NCBI RefSeq assembly: GCF_034424215.1 | Contig: NZ_CP139960.1 | Coordinates: forward strand, 5,146,001 to 5,210,000 | Reading direction: 5' to 3' | Source of the DNA: Niabella yanshanensis | GTDB lineage: Bacteria > Bacteroidota > Bacteroidia > Chitinophagales > Chitinophagaceae | DNA length: 64,000 bases | Shown: piece by piece, positions 42,081 to 51,296 of the stretch | How positions within the stretch are numbered: the stretch's first letter is position 1 | Layout of the letters: each line of letters starts with the position of its first letter | Program-made: the position numbers and the translations under genes | Notes under the pieces: model-generated | The model's database searches: none | Told to the model about the DNA's origin: nothing | What the model saw: only the letters and a program-made list of their open reading frames with translations

Positions 42081-42385
42081 AACGCATCACCGGGTATGTA
42101 TTGGTCGAGATTGTAGTATTTAAAGAGCTCCAGTGTAATAAGGCGGCAGTTGCGGCCCAGTTCATCGAGTGTGCAGTATTTGGTGGCCAGTACCTCATCA
42201 GGTAAGCTGCCGGATCGTACAAAGCTCAGGCGAAGGAGCAGGTTGTTGTTCGTATACGGAAGGCCGGACAACTGATCAAAAGTATCCTGCGCGGCCTTTA
42301 GGTTGGTGTTGATAAAAAAACGGCAATACTCGACATAGCCTTCAGCCACTTTCATGTCTACAGTAATGTTAAACACTTCGTTCAT
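42077..42385 (-). CDS. Small protein coupled to the antiporter
   Basis: A 102-residue soluble protein. I choose the ATG at 42385 because an ATG seven codons upstream lies inside the terminator arm at 42406-42418. The sequence has a periodic alpha/beta pattern (VEYCRFFINTNLKAAQDTF; LLRLSFVRSGSLPDEVLATK; ITLELFKYYNLDQYIP). No signal, no membrane segment, family not recognised. The four-base ATGA overlap with the antiporter gene suggests a regulatory subunit, possibly replacing the missing RCK domain; this is inference. Confidence 0.65.
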   Translation of the reverse strand: MNEVFNITVDMKVAEGYVEYCRFFINTNLKAAQDTFDQLSGLPYTNNNLLLRLSFVRSGSLPDEVLATKYCTLDELGRNCRLITLELFKYYNLDQYIPGDAL

Positions 42386-42403
42386 AGTATATGCTTTAAA
42401 CGA

Positions 42404-42437
42404 CAAACTACAGGCCCGTTTTGCGGGCCTGTAGTTG
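42404..42437 (-). terminator. Terminator after the Hsp20 gene
   Basis: A perfect 13-bp stem, AACTACAGGCCCG with CGGGCCTGTAGTT, around a five-base loop, three bases beyond the Hsp20 stop on the minus strand. The T-rich tail is short. It separates Hsp20 from the antiporter pair. Confidence 0.85.
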
Positions 42438-42439
42438 TT

Positions 42440-42886
42440 TTAACCAATTTCAATAAGCCGTGGCGCTTTCTTTTTGGCGGCTTCTTTTTTAGGTATGGTT
42501 AAATGAAGCAGGCCATTCTCGTAGCGGGCCGAAATTTTCTCCTCATCTACCACATCTTTTGGTAACTCAAAGCTTCTTTGAAAAGACTGATAGCTGAACT
42601 CTTTTCGGCTATAACCTTCTTCGTCCTTCTCCTGTTTGCTTTGTTTCTGAGAGGCAATGGTAAGGGTATTGCCTTCAAGCGAAATATGAAAATCTTTTTT
42701 CTCCATACCAGGAGCTGCCATTTCCACTTCGAAACTGTTATCAGTTTCCCTGATGTTTACCGAAGGCACCGTAGTGCTGGTAGATGAAAAATTACTGTTG
42801 TTCCAGTTAAAAAGTTCGCGGCTAAATAAGTCGTCGAACAACGTGGGGAATGAGGGGAAATTTCCATTCCTTTTGATGAGTGACAT
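42440..42886 (-). CDS. Small heat-shock protein, Hsp20 family
   Basis: A 148-residue alpha-crystallin-domain chaperone. The N-terminal arm contains FPSFPTLFDDLFSRELFNW. The crystallin domain runs from VNIRETDNSFEVEMAAPGME to the conserved ARYENGLLHLTIPKKE beta strand. The C-terminal tail PRLIEI carries an I-x-I-type oligomerisation motif. The ATG at 42886 is fixed by a strong Shine-Dalgarno site six bases upstream. It holds unfolded proteins under heat or other stress. Monocistronic with its own terminator. Confidence 0.94.
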   Translation of the reverse strand: MSLIKRNGNFPSFPTLFDDLFSRELFNWNNSNFSSTSTTVPSVNIRETDNSFEVEMAAPGMEKKDFHISLEGNTLTIASQKQSKQEKDEEGYSRKEFSYQSFQRSFELPKDVVDEEKISARYENGLLHLTIPKKEAAKKKAPRLIEIG

Positions 42887-42892
42887 AATCAA

Positions 42893-42897
42893 CCTCC
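42893..42897 (-). promoter_or_regulatory. Strong Shine-Dalgarno site of the Hsp20 gene
   Basis: The minus strand reads AAGGAGGTTGATTATG, with GGAGG six bases before the ATG. Such a consensus site is uncommon in this phylum and decides the start in favour of 42886 over the TTG two codons upstream. Confidence 0.75.
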
Positions 42898-43393
42898 TTT
42901 TAATTTAGTTAAACAATAATGAAAGATCTTACAGCATGCTGTTCTGTACAAGCCTGAACAAAGCCTGTGCCACCGGATGCGCACCGCATTTTTTTCAGTT
43001 TTGCTGACATTTTTTTCTGCCAAAATTTCTCTTACCAACCAGTAGCTATACGATTGATCTTTTAAAAAACTGAAATTCAAAAGTATAATGAAACCGATAG
43101 CTTTTTTAGGCCATTAAGATGAAATAAGCCGGGCAGAGCCGCCAGTGCAGAAAGCTATTGATCTACGCCTGAGGTGTTGTTGCGGGCATTGAAGGGGTTG
43201 GTATTACGCTTAATACTGTTTCCAAAGTTTATTGATAATGGCGTGCTGCGGCGATGTAAAAAAAAATTAGAAAATACTTTTGAAATTAATTTTCAATTTT
43301 TAAATTAGCACGCCATTTTATAAAAAAATACCGGTAACAATTATTCAAAAGACATTTTTTACAAACTACAATTATAAATTTAGTTATTAGATC
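42898..43393. other. AT-rich divergent intergenic region
   Basis: About 500 bases between the Hsp20 gene and the rightward NEW3-domain gene, very AT-rich from 43255 on. It must contain both promoters. I could not fix a confident -33/-7 pair and see no repeat or gene. Confidence 0.45.
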
Positions 43394-44245
43394 ATGTTAA
43401 CAGAATCTTTATTTACTCGTACCAGCGCATTGCGGCTGTCTCTTGTTGTTGTTATTTATTTTTTATGTTATTCATTGTGGGCCCAGCAGGCCTCACCGGG
43501 AGCCGATGGTAAGAATAGTTTTACTGCCCGGTTAATGAATATTGAAGCGCCTACCAACGAAACCTTCCGTTATACGGCTACCCTGCACAACGGATCCCCG
43601 GTTTCCCGGGTTTATGAATTAAAAACAGATCTGCCGGCCGGATGGCAGATTGCTTACCGGGTAGAGGGTAGCCTGGTTCGGTCCCTAAACCTGGACAGCG
43701 GAAAGTCTCAGGACATTTCAATAGAGGTAAATGCTGCGACCGCTGCAAAACCTGATAAATACCGGCTGCCTGTAAAAGCGGTTTCGGAAGCGGATACCCT
43801 GCTCCTGAACCTGGAGGCGGTGGTAAAGGGCTCCTATGCGCTTGAACTCACCACACCTACAGGGCGTTTAAGTGAAGAGATCACTTCCGGCAGTAGCGGG
43901 GACCTTCAGCTCGTCGTAAAAAATTCAGGCAGTTTGCCGCTCAATGAATTGGAGCTCTCGGGGCAGCTACCTCCGCAATGGGAGTCAACTTTTGAACCGG
44001 CCAAAATACAGCAACTCGAGCCCGGCAAAACTGCTACCATAACCGTTAGGATTAAAGTACCTGATAAAACGATAGCCGGAGATTATGCCGGCACCCTCAG
44101 CGTTAAGAACACGAACAGCACTGCCCAGGCAAACTTCCGGCTGGTGGTAACCACCTCCCTTCTTTCGGGCTGGATAGGCGTATTAGTTATCCTGGCGGCT
44201 ATAGCCCTCGTTTATTACCTGGTACGTAAATACGGGAGAAGGTAG
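43394..44245 (+). CDS. NEW3-domain membrane-anchored exported protein of an ABC export operon
   Basis: A 283-residue protein with signal peptide (RLSLVVVIYFLCYSLWAQQ). Two tandem beta-sandwich units follow: ETFRYTATLHNGSPVSRVYE to about 140, and GDLQLVVKNSGSLPLNELEL to about 250. A C-terminal membrane helix (GWIGVLVILAAIALVYYLVR) ends in a basic tail. NEW3-like (NPCBM-associated) domains occur in exported proteins next to ABC-2 transporters. The ABC ATPase starts 95 bases downstream and the permease follows, so this is probably the periplasmic accessory of that transporter. The substrate is unknown. Confidence 0.8.
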   Translation: MLTESLFTRTSALRLSLVVVIYFLCYSLWAQQASPGADGKNSFTARLMNIEAPTNETFRYTATLHNGSPVSRVYELKTDLPAGWQIAYRVEGSLVRSLNLDSGKSQDISIEVNAATAAKPDKYRLPVKAVSEADTLLLNLEAVVKGSYALELTTPTGRLSEEITSGSSGDLQLVVKNSGSLPLNELELSGQLPPQWESTFEPAKIQQLEPGKTATITVRIKVPDKTIAGDYAGTLSVKNTNSTAQANFRLVVTTSLLSGWIGVLVILAAIALVYYLVRKYGRR

Positions 44246-44340
44246 CAGGGCGACAGGGATAAAAGCGGCTGCGCTGCCACTGCGTGCCCGCGGAAAGTTT
44301 GTTACCGCTGCCGGCGGTATTAATCACCTAACAATTACAG

Positions 44341-45357
44341 ATGGATCCTATTATACAGCTAAAGGGATTAACCAAGTGCTATGGTACCCTTAAGGCAGTT
44401 GATGAACTAAACCTCGATATTCAAAAAGGGGAGGTATTTGGCCTCCTGGGCCCCAATGGAGCCGGTAAAACAACAACGATACTGATGATGCTGGGCCTTA
44501 GCGAACCTACGGCAGGCAGTGCCTGGGTATCCGGGATCAATGCTACGTCGCGCCCTATTGAAGTAAAAAGAAAACTGGGCTATATGCCGGATAGTGTAGG
44601 GTTTTACGATAATATGACAGCCCTTGAAAACCTGGTGTACCTGGGACGCTTAAACGGCTTACCGGAACAGGAGGTAAAAAGCCATGCAGAAGAGATGATG
44701 CAGGTAGTGGGCCTCTCCGCTCACCTGCATCAAAAAACATCAACCTACTCGCGGGGGATGAAGCAACGCCTGGGCCTGGCTGATGTGCTTATAAAAAAAC
44801 CGGAAGTAATTATACTGGATGAGCCTACACTGGGCATTGACCCTGCCGGTGTTAAAGATTTCTTGAATTTGATCAAAGAACTGAGTGTTCGGCACGGACT
44901 TACGGTCTTGCTTTCTTCTCATCACTTGCACCAGGTACAGCAGGTATGCGACCGGGTGGGCATTTTTGTAAAAGGGAAGCTTCTTGCTGAAGGAAGTATT
45001 CACGCATTGTCGGGCAACCTGTTTAACCGGGACGGTTATACTACGGCTATTACATTAGGGACAGCGCCCCTGGAACCGCTGCCATTGGATAATGAGCCCG
45101 GGCCCTGGGAGGCGATCAAAAAAACGGAACTGGTTGGAGATACTATTTATTTTTCATGCAGCAATGATATCACCGCCCGCCTTGTAAAACTGTATGTTGA
45201 AAAAGGTTTTGACGTTACAGGGGTACAGCGTAAGGAATATGGCCTGGAAGACATCTACCAGAAATATTTTGAAAATAATTCAATAGAAGAAACAGCAAAT
45301 GAAAAGTCAGAGCATGTTATCAAAAAGTCTTTCTTTAGAAAGCGTAAAGCCTGGTAA
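44341..45357 (+). CDS. ABC transporter ATP-binding protein
   Basis: A 338-residue ATPase with Walker A GPNGAGKTT, Q-loop region VSGINATSRPIEVKRKLGYM, ABC signature SRGMKQRLGL, Walker B VIILDEPTLGID and the switch His in LLSSHHLHQVQQV. The C-terminal 110 residues are a small extra domain with a mixed alpha/beta pattern and end in a Lys/Arg-rich tail. It drives the ABC-2 permease encoded next, whose start lies inside this gene (59-base overlap). The set resembles NosD/F/Y or gliding-type ABC exporters; the cargo is not known. Confidence 0.92.
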   Translation: MDPIIQLKGLTKCYGTLKAVDELNLDIQKGEVFGLLGPNGAGKTTTILMMLGLSEPTAGSAWVSGINATSRPIEVKRKLGYMPDSVGFYDNMTALENLVYLGRLNGLPEQEVKSHAEEMMQVVGLSAHLHQKTSTYSRGMKQRLGLADVLIKKPEVIILDEPTLGIDPAGVKDFLNLIKELSVRHGLTVLLSSHHLHQVQQVCDRVGIFVKGKLLAEGSIHALSGNLFNRDGYTTAITLGTAPLEPLPLDNEPGPWEAIKKTELVGDTIYFSCSNDITARLVKLYVEKGFDVTGVQRKEYGLEDIYQKYFENNSIEETANEKSEHVIKKSFFRKRKAW

Positions 45358-46324
45358 TACTGCCGGGCACAAAGCTCATAGTCCCTTTTGGGTAATCGTA
45401 AGCAAGGAAATGGCTGATCACATACGCAGCTGGCGTTTTATAGTATTGTTCCTGCTTATTGTGCTCACCTTCCTGGCATCGATGTATGTATCGCTGGGCA
45501 ATCTGAAACAGGCGGTGGGTAATACTACTGATCCGGATCATATTTTTTTATATCTTAAGCTATTGACGGCAACCCAAAACTCCATGCCGCCCTTTCATGT
45601 TTTTCTCAGCTTTCTCGGACCCCTCCTGGGGATCAGCCTGGGTTTTGATGCTGTCAACGCTGAAAAAAACAACGGAACATTGATCAGGCTGATGGCGCAG
45701 CCGGTTTACAGGGACAACCTTTTGCTGGCCAAATTTGTAAGCACGCTCATTATTGTAAGTACTCTTTTTATTGCGTTGGTATTGCTGATGATAGGGGGAG
45801 GGCTTTTGATAACAGGTGTAAGGATGGAGCCGCAGGAATTGCTGAGAATACTGGTATTCGTTGCGATCAGTATTTTATATGTTGGTTTCTGGTTAAGCCT
45901 TTCTATACTATTGTCTATCGGCCTGAAGCAGGCGGCTACCTCAGCCCTGACGGCTATTGGTATCTGGCTTTTTTTTACAGTGTTTTACCAGGTCCTGGTT
46001 AACCTGGTAGTGCGCACCGTGTTACCGGACCCTGATTTTCTGTCATCCCAACAAATTGCCCGTTACAACGAGCTTATTTTAACGCTGCTGCGTGTATCGC
46101 CCAGCCAGCTTTATACCGATGCTACCACCACTTTATTAATGCCCTCTGTACGTAGCCTCGGGCCGGTAACCATGGAGCAAATGGCTGGTGCCATTCCTGC
46201 GCCCTTACCGTTCAGGGAAAGCCTGATGATTGTATGGCCGCAGGTAAGTGGTTTGGTGGCATCAACAGTGGTTTGCTTTGCAATAGGCTATTATATTTTT
46301 ATGCGCCGTGAAATAAGAAGTTAG
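45299..46324 (+). CDS. ABC-2-type permease
   Basis: A 341-residue membrane protein with about six segments (RFIVLFLLIVLTFLASMYVS; LLAKFVSTLIIVSTLFIALV; AISILYVGFWLSLSILLSIG; SGLVASTVVCFAIGYYIFM). The motif FWVIVSKEMADHIRSWRF before the first helix is typical of the NosY-like ABC-2 group. The ATG at 45299 lies within the ATPase gene; a later in-frame ATG at 45314 is possible, but both overlap. It forms the transmembrane channel of the NEW3/ABC operon. Confidence 0.88.
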   Translation: MKSQSMLSKSLSLESVKPGNTAGHKAHSPFWVIVSKEMADHIRSWRFIVLFLLIVLTFLASMYVSLGNLKQAVGNTTDPDHIFLYLKLLTATQNSMPPFHVFLSFLGPLLGISLGFDAVNAEKNNGTLIRLMAQPVYRDNLLLAKFVSTLIIVSTLFIALVLLMIGGGLLITGVRMEPQELLRILVFVAISILYVGFWLSLSILLSIGLKQAATSALTAIGIWLFFTVFYQVLVNLVVRTVLPDPDFLSSQQIARYNELILTLLRVSPSQLYTDATTTLLMPSVRSLGPVTMEQMAGAIPAPLPFRESLMIVWPQVSGLVASTVVCFAIGYYIFMRREIRS

Positions 46325-46647
46325 GAAAATTATAGCTGCCAGGATAGCGGCATATGGGCAAATGACACCAACTACCTTATATGTGTGATAGGTCAGGGAA
46401 TTGCATGCCTCTGCCTTACAGACAATGGATACTCGATAACAGCCGCGCGGCTTGTAAAATGGTTTTCGCAACCATTCGTGCAGGAGCCCTCGTTACTGAT
46501 CCGGCATCCTTTTTGTCTGCAACATTATACCATGGTAGGCGCACCAACTTGAGAGGCACCCTTAATAAGTGTTGTTAGCAAGTGCGCCTTTTTTAATGGA
46601 GCGATTAAAGGGGTATCGCCAGCATCTACCGGTACCACCGGATGAAG
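46325..46647. other. Intergenic region with a weak terminator-like hairpin
   Basis: About 320 bases between the convergent permease and reductase genes. GGCGCAC (46538-46544) pairs with GTGCGCC (46582-46588), followed by TTTTTT. This is a possible terminator with a long loop. No gene is visible. Confidence 0.45.
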
Positions 46648-47388
46648 TTAGTTTTTTGCCCAAGCATCAAACTTAACCAGCCCTGCAATAAAATGGCCCT
46701 CAGGCACCAGTGCAGTTTTAGGGAAAATAAAAGACATATACCGGTTGTCATCATTGGGTATCACCCGCTCAGCGCGGTTTTTGAGGGTAAGATACCGGCT
46801 CACAAATTCGTTCATGGGACCTTTTTCGGGGCCTGCAATTTCAACGGTGCCATTTTGAGGAGGCGCCAGGGCTACACGGGTGATATAGTTAACTACATCT
46901 TCCACTGCGATGGGTTGATAATCCATCGTGGATACGTGGATGTCATTGCCTGCTCCCTGCATGGCCATAATGGTGGTAATATGCTCGTGAAACTGTGTAG
47001 ACCGGATAATGGTGTAGGGCAGGCCTGATGACTTGATGAGGTCCTCCTGTGCTTTTTTGGCCCGTAGATACCCAATATGAAGAACCCGGTCGATGCCTAC
47101 AATGGATAGTACGATATGATGTTTAATGCCTGTCATCTTTTCCGCTGCAACGAGGTTTTCCCCGGCCGTATGAAAAAAACGAATGGCTGTTTCTTCTTCC
47201 GGCGAAACCGAGTTAGAAAGATCGATCACCACATCGGTGCCGGTCATAGCTGTTGCAAGCCCTTCGCCGGTTATAATGTCAATGCCTGCCGAGCGTGCGC
47301 CAACAATAACCTCATGTCCCAGTTTTTTTAATTGACTGGTTACCTGGCTCCCGATCAATCCCGTTCCTCCGATTACTAAAATTTTCAT
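46648..47388 (-). CDS. NmrA/SDR-like NAD(P)-binding protein
   Basis: A 246-residue atypical short-chain dehydrogenase with the glycine motif ILVIGGTGLIGSQV, a strand pattern to IVLSIVGIDRV, and SGLPYTIIRSTQFHEH, a signature of the NmrA/YbjT branch. IEAGPEK-like IAGPEKGPMNEFVSRYL follows. The classical Tyr-x-x-x-Lys catalytic pair is not evident, as in NmrA-like redox sensors. It probably binds NAD(P)H as a quinone-reductase-like enzyme or sensor. It is divergent from the MocR-type regulator 245 bases away, which may control it. Confidence 0.85.
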   Translation of the reverse strand: MKILVIGGTGLIGSQVTSQLKKLGHEVIVGARSAGIDIITGEGLATAMTGTDVVIDLSNSVSPEEETAIRFFHTAGENLVAAEKMTGIKHHIVLSIVGIDRVLHIGYLRAKKAQEDLIKSSGLPYTIIRSTQFHEHITTIMAMQGAGNDIHVSTMDYQPIAVEDVVNYITRVALAPPQNGTVEIAGPEKGPMNEFVSRYLTLKNRAERVIPNDDNRYMSFIFPKTALVPEGHFIAGLVKFDAWAKN

Positions 47389-47632
47389 GTTGTTTATTTA
47401 AATTTGAAATGAATGTTATGCTTCGATACAGATTCAGATAAGGTTGCCAAACTGGTTGCTTTACCGGTAATGACGCAGCATACTGAAACCTTTGATCAGC
47501 AATAGCTGCTTTTATTGGTATCTATTTGCGTATTTTGTAAGGGAACGCGGTTTGATCAGCGCCTTTCCAGATCTTTACTTTTGCAAAAATAAAACAGCAT
47601 TACAGGCCGCAGACCATCCAGATATCAGATTC

Positions 47633-49120
47633 ATGACAGTCCAGACTTTACCATTTTATACCATCATTAAAATCAATAAGAGCTCATCTGTTCCCGTATT
47701 TCAGCAATTAGCTAACGGAGTGGAGCAGCTCATTATAACTGGCACAATTAAACCAGGCTACAGGCTACCATCGGGTAGAGAGATGGCCCGTATCATGAAG
47801 CTGAATCGCAGTACTGTTGTTGCGGCCTACGGGGAGCTGAATGCCCGTGGATGGATTGATATTGCGTTGCGAAAAGGAGTAAGGGTGGTTGAGCAGTTGC
47901 CGGCTTTGCAGGCCCGGCAATTGAACCGGCAGGCGGCCGGTATAGAGAAGAAAAGAATACAGACCGGTTTTTACCAAAAGCTGGCTGCTGCGTTGCCTGG
48001 AGAGCCCCAGGCAAAGCCCTTTTTTAAGCTGCTGGTTGATGACGGCTACCCGGATGCCCGTATAGCGCCCTTAAATACATTAATAAGCAGGTATAAGTTT
48101 TTATTGAATAAACCATCAAAACTCACCTCTATTATCAACGAGCGGCCGGCAGGCGCTGCAGCCTTGCGGCAGGAGCTGTCATCGTTTTTGTCAAAAACAC
48201 GGGGCATGCAGGTGACTCCCGACCATATACTGACCACAAGAGGTGCACAGGGTGCTATATATATGGCCGCGCAAATGATTGTAAAACCCGGAAGTAAAGT
48301 GATCGTTGGCTCCTTAAGCTATGCAATGGCCAACAAAGTGTTTGAGCACCTGGGAGCCAAATTGATCAAAGTGGGTGTTGATGAGCAGGGTATAGATGTA
48401 GACGCTATTGAATCGATATGTAAGATATCCCCGCCGGATTTACTTTATATTATTCCACATCATCATCATCCTACTACTGTTACTTTAAGTGCGGAGCGAA
48501 GAGTACGTTTACTGAACATTATTGAAACCTACCAGCTACCACTTATTGAGGATGACTATGACTACGATTTTCATTATGAAAACAACCCGGTACTACCCTT
48601 AGCCAGTACCAATCCCCAGGGTTTGATTCTTTATATCGGGTCGGTCAGCAAAACACTGGCCCTGACAGTTCGGTCGGGTTATTTGGTAGCAGATCCCGGG
48701 TTTGTAATGCAGGCTGGTAAATTGAAAGCGTTGATGGAGATCAGGGGAGACCTGTTGATGGAAGAAGCCATTGCTTATCTTTTTCAAACCGGGGACATGC
48801 AGCGTCATATTGCCCGGTCAGTAAAGCTATACAAGGAGCGGAGGGATATTTTTTGCGAATTATTGACGCATGACCTGCCACATATGCTTCATTTCAGGAA
48901 ACCAGCGGGAGGCATGGCGGTATGGTCCGAGTTTCTGGCCGGCTTTCCACTTCCCCGCATAGCTGCCCAACTGGCCAAAGATCATATCTACATGAGTGAT
49001 GGGAGCAACTATAACCAGGGCGATCCTTCGGTAAACGGGGTTCGGTTGGGTTTTGCTTCGATGAATGAATCAGAAATGAAAAGCCTGGTGCACGCATTGC
49101 GCAAAGCTGGCGGTTTATAG
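47633..49120 (+). CDS. MocR/PdxR-family regulator (GntR helix-turn-helix fused to aminotransferase fold)
   Basis: A 495-residue regulator. The ATG at 47633 starts just before the winged helix (VFQQLANGVEQLIITGTIKP; LPSGREMARIMKLNRSTVVA), so the longer frame upstream is rejected. After a linker the fold-type I aminotransferase domain has GAQGAIYMAAQMIVKPGSKV and LIEDDYDYDFHYE. The PLP-binding Lys lies in YIGSVSKTLALTVRSGY. MocR proteins use PLP to sense amino-acid or vitamin B6 status. It is divergent from the NmrA-like gene, a plausible target. Confidence 0.92.
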   Translation: MTVQTLPFYTIIKINKSSSVPVFQQLANGVEQLIITGTIKPGYRLPSGREMARIMKLNRSTVVAAYGELNARGWIDIALRKGVRVVEQLPALQARQLNRQAAGIEKKRIQTGFYQKLAAALPGEPQAKPFFKLLVDDGYPDARIAPLNTLISRYKFLLNKPSKLTSIINERPAGAAALRQELSSFLSKTRGMQVTPDHILTTRGAQGAIYMAAQMIVKPGSKVIVGSLSYAMANKVFEHLGAKLIKVGVDEQGIDVDAIESICKISPPDLLYIIPHHHHPTTVTLSAERRVRLLNIIETYQLPLIEDDYDYDFHYENNPVLPLASTNPQGLILYIGSVSKTLALTVRSGYLVADPGFVMQAGKLKALMEIRGDLLMEEAIAYLFQTGDMQRHIARSVKLYKERRDIFCELLTHDLPHMLHFRKPAGGMAVWSEFLAGFPLPRIAAQLAKDHIYMSDGSNYNQGDPSVNGVRLGFASMNESEMKSLVHALRKAGGL

Positions 49121-49172
49121 GGGCCGGCGGCACCGGGACAACTGCGATATGATATATGCCGGACTACCGCCG

Positions 49173-49763
49173 CTACCAGCAATTCCTCTTACGGATGCGG
49201 CTTAAAGTTTCTGGTGTAACGCCCAGGTAGCTGGCTATATGATATTGCGGCAAGCGGTTGATCCAGTGAGGGCTTTCTTTTAAAATGCGCCTGTATTTTT
49301 CATCAGGTGTTTCGGTGTGGAGCGAACCTAATTTATTTTTAAACCATGCCACTGTACGGCCACGGTTTTTGATCTGGTACAGGGCGTAATCAGGGATGGT
49401 TCGCGTAGCCTGTTCCCAGGCTTCCCGTCCCACACTAAGGATGATGCAGTCTTCTACAGCCTGCATGCCGGCCACCGAAGGGCTGCGGTTAATAAAACTA
49501 TCCATCTCACCACACCACCAGCCCTCTTCGGCAAAGAACAGATTGCGCTCGGATCCCCCAGACCCTTCCTGGTATTGCCGCATACATCCCTTTAATATAA
49601 AGCCAAGGCTTTTTACGATCGTTCCCTGTTTAAAAAGCATTTCATTTTTAGCAATTGTTCGTTCCTCGAAAACGGCCACCAATTGCTGGTAGGCTTCATC
49701 GGTAAAATGATGTACTTTTTCCAGGGTTTCGCGCAGGATGTCTGTTGTCAGGGGCTTTTGCAT
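49173..49763 (-). CDS. Crp/Fnr-family regulator
   Basis: A 196-residue regulator. The ATG at 49763 begins a normal family N terminus (QKPLTTDILRETLEKVHHF); the open frame continues 36 codons upstream with no family character. A cyclic-nucleotide-binding-like barrel runs through FKQGTIVKSLGFILKGCMRQ and WWCGEMDSFI. The C-terminal helix-turn-helix is LPQYHIASYLGVTPETLSRI. Conserved cAMP-contact residues are not obvious, so the ligand is uncertain. It is divergent from the cupin gene 157 bases away, the most likely target. Confidence 0.88.
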   Translation of the reverse strand: MQKPLTTDILRETLEKVHHFTDEAYQQLVAVFEERTIAKNEMLFKQGTIVKSLGFILKGCMRQYQEGSGGSERNLFFAEEGWWCGEMDSFINRSPSVAGMQAVEDCIILSVGREAWEQATRTIPDYALYQIKNRGRTVAWFKNKLGSLHTETPDEKYRRILKESPHWINRLPQYHIASYLGVTPETLSRIRKRNCW

Positions 49764-49920
49764 GGGTAACAAAATAACAAAAAATACAGACAGATCGGTA
49801 ATAAATACTCCGTTTAGGGAACTTTCAAAGTATATAGACCAGTGAAGCATAATTTTCTTGTCGCGCGTCAACTAATTTATCGGTTAAGAGCCGTTGTTTT
49901 GCTGATCTAAACAGAACAAT

Positions 49921-50355
49921 ATGAAAGCCTCTGAATTAATAGATTTAGGAAACGGCCTGGAAATACATTTTTGCCTGGATGCCGGTGATACCAATGCACA
50001 GTTTACTTTGTTTAAAGTAGTAATACATCCTAATGCCAAAGTGCCTGCTGCTCATTTTCATGAAAATTTTGACGAAACGCTGTATGGTCTGAAAGGCAGC
50101 CTTACCCTGCGGGTAGATGACCAGCTGCTACAGCTTAATCCTGGAGATCATTTCTTTATTAAAAGAGGACGCATACATAGTTTCATTAATGAAACAACCG
50201 AAACCGTAGAGATACTGGCCTTTGCTAACCCGGGAGTATTTACAGCAGACTATTTCAAAGATATACTTGAGCTGATGAAGGCAGGCGCACCACCGGATAG
50301 AGAACGCCTTAAAAATGTGATGCTGCAATATGGGTTGGTACCTGTAGCTTCTTAA
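49921..50355 (+). CDS. Cupin-domain protein
   Basis: A 144-residue single-domain cupin. Motif 1 is AAHFHENFDETLYGLKG, which keeps the two metal-binding His and a Glu, and motif 2 is RIHSFINET with the third His. LNPGDHFFI forms the strand between them. It should bind one divalent metal, but the ligand or substrate is not readable. It is divergently paired with the Crp-like regulator and followed 40 bases later by the methyltransferase gene. Confidence 0.85.
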   Translation: MKASELIDLGNGLEIHFCLDAGDTNAQFTLFKVVIHPNAKVPAAHFHENFDETLYGLKGSLTLRVDDQLLQLNPGDHFFIKRGRIHSFINETTETVEILAFANPGVFTADYFKDILELMKAGAPPDRERLKNVMLQYGLVPVAS

Positions 50356-50394
50356 TACTATTCTCTTTATGCCTGCAACAGGTCGTTGTAACTC

Positions 50395-51228
50395 ATGAAA
50401 GGGTATCTGTTGCTTAAAAATTTAAAGATGGACAAAATACCCGATGCTATTTATAACCGCATCAATAATAAAGTATATGAAACCCCGGGCGACATCTGGT
50501 GGGATACCAACAGTGTACTGCATATTTTAAAAACCTCGGTGAATCCCTGGAGGGTGGGGTATGCTGCTAGGGTCTTAAAACAGCTGAGCTTTAATACTAC
50601 CGGCAAAACAGCATTGGAAGTAGGCTGCGGAGGCGGTATTCTTACGGAGGAGATTCATCAGCTGGGCTTCAATACAACGGGCATCGATCCGGCGGAAGCC
50701 TCGGTTCTGGCTGCAGCTAATCATGCCAAATCCAGGGGATGGCCCATCCGGTATGCGGCCGGCAGTGGAGAGCATATCCCATTTGCTGATGCCTCTTTTG
50801 ATGCGGTGTTTTGTTGTGATGTATTGGAGCATGTTAAAGATTTACCCCGGGTAATAGCCGAAATATCAAGGGTGCTGAAACCGGGCGGTGTATTCATTTA
50901 CGATACGATTAACCGCACATTCGTAAGTAAACTTGTTGCTATTAAAATATGGCAGGAGTGGAAGCGATGGGCCTTTATGCCACCGCATTTGCATGTATGG
51001 GATATGTTTATAAAACCATCCGAGATCAGGCAACTATTGCGGGCGAGCGGTTTGGAGTGGCAGGAACATATCGGCTCTAAACCGAATATCTCCCTCCCCA
51101 AAATGTTGGGTTACCTGCGCAACAGGGCGAAAGGGAAATGGGGCTTCGTAGAGCTGGGCCAACATTTTCAGCTGGTGGAAGATAAAGACATGAATATGCT
51201 ATATGCAGGATATGCCATAAAGCCGTGA
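50395..51228 (+). CDS. SAM-dependent methyltransferase, UbiG-like
   Basis: A 277-residue class I methyltransferase. SAM-binding motif I is ALEVGCGGGILTEE, the acidic residue is in TTGIDPAEAS, motif II region is GEHIPFADASFDAVFCCDVL, and motif III is LKPGGVFIYDTINR. The overall length and the EVGCGGG and DTINRT features resemble UbiG-type O-methyltransferases of quinone synthesis. There is no quinone gene nearby, so substrate is open. An alternative start at the ATG at 50428 gives a more usual N terminus; both are possible. Confidence 0.85.
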   Translation: MKGYLLLKNLKMDKIPDAIYNRINNKVYETPGDIWWDTNSVLHILKTSVNPWRVGYAARVLKQLSFNTTGKTALEVGCGGGILTEEIHQLGFNTTGIDPAEASVLAAANHAKSRGWPIRYAAGSGEHIPFADASFDAVFCCDVLEHVKDLPRVIAEISRVLKPGGVFIYDTINRTFVSKLVAIKIWQEWKRWAFMPPHLHVWDMFIKPSEIRQLLRASGLEWQEHIGSKPNISLPKMLGYLRNRAKGKWGFVELGQHFQLVEDKDMNMLYAGYAIKP

Positions 51229-51296
51229 ATGGAGTAGCTGCTACAGGTTTTTAATAAGGCTGTCCAACAACAACATTACTACTAACTAAAACGTTT

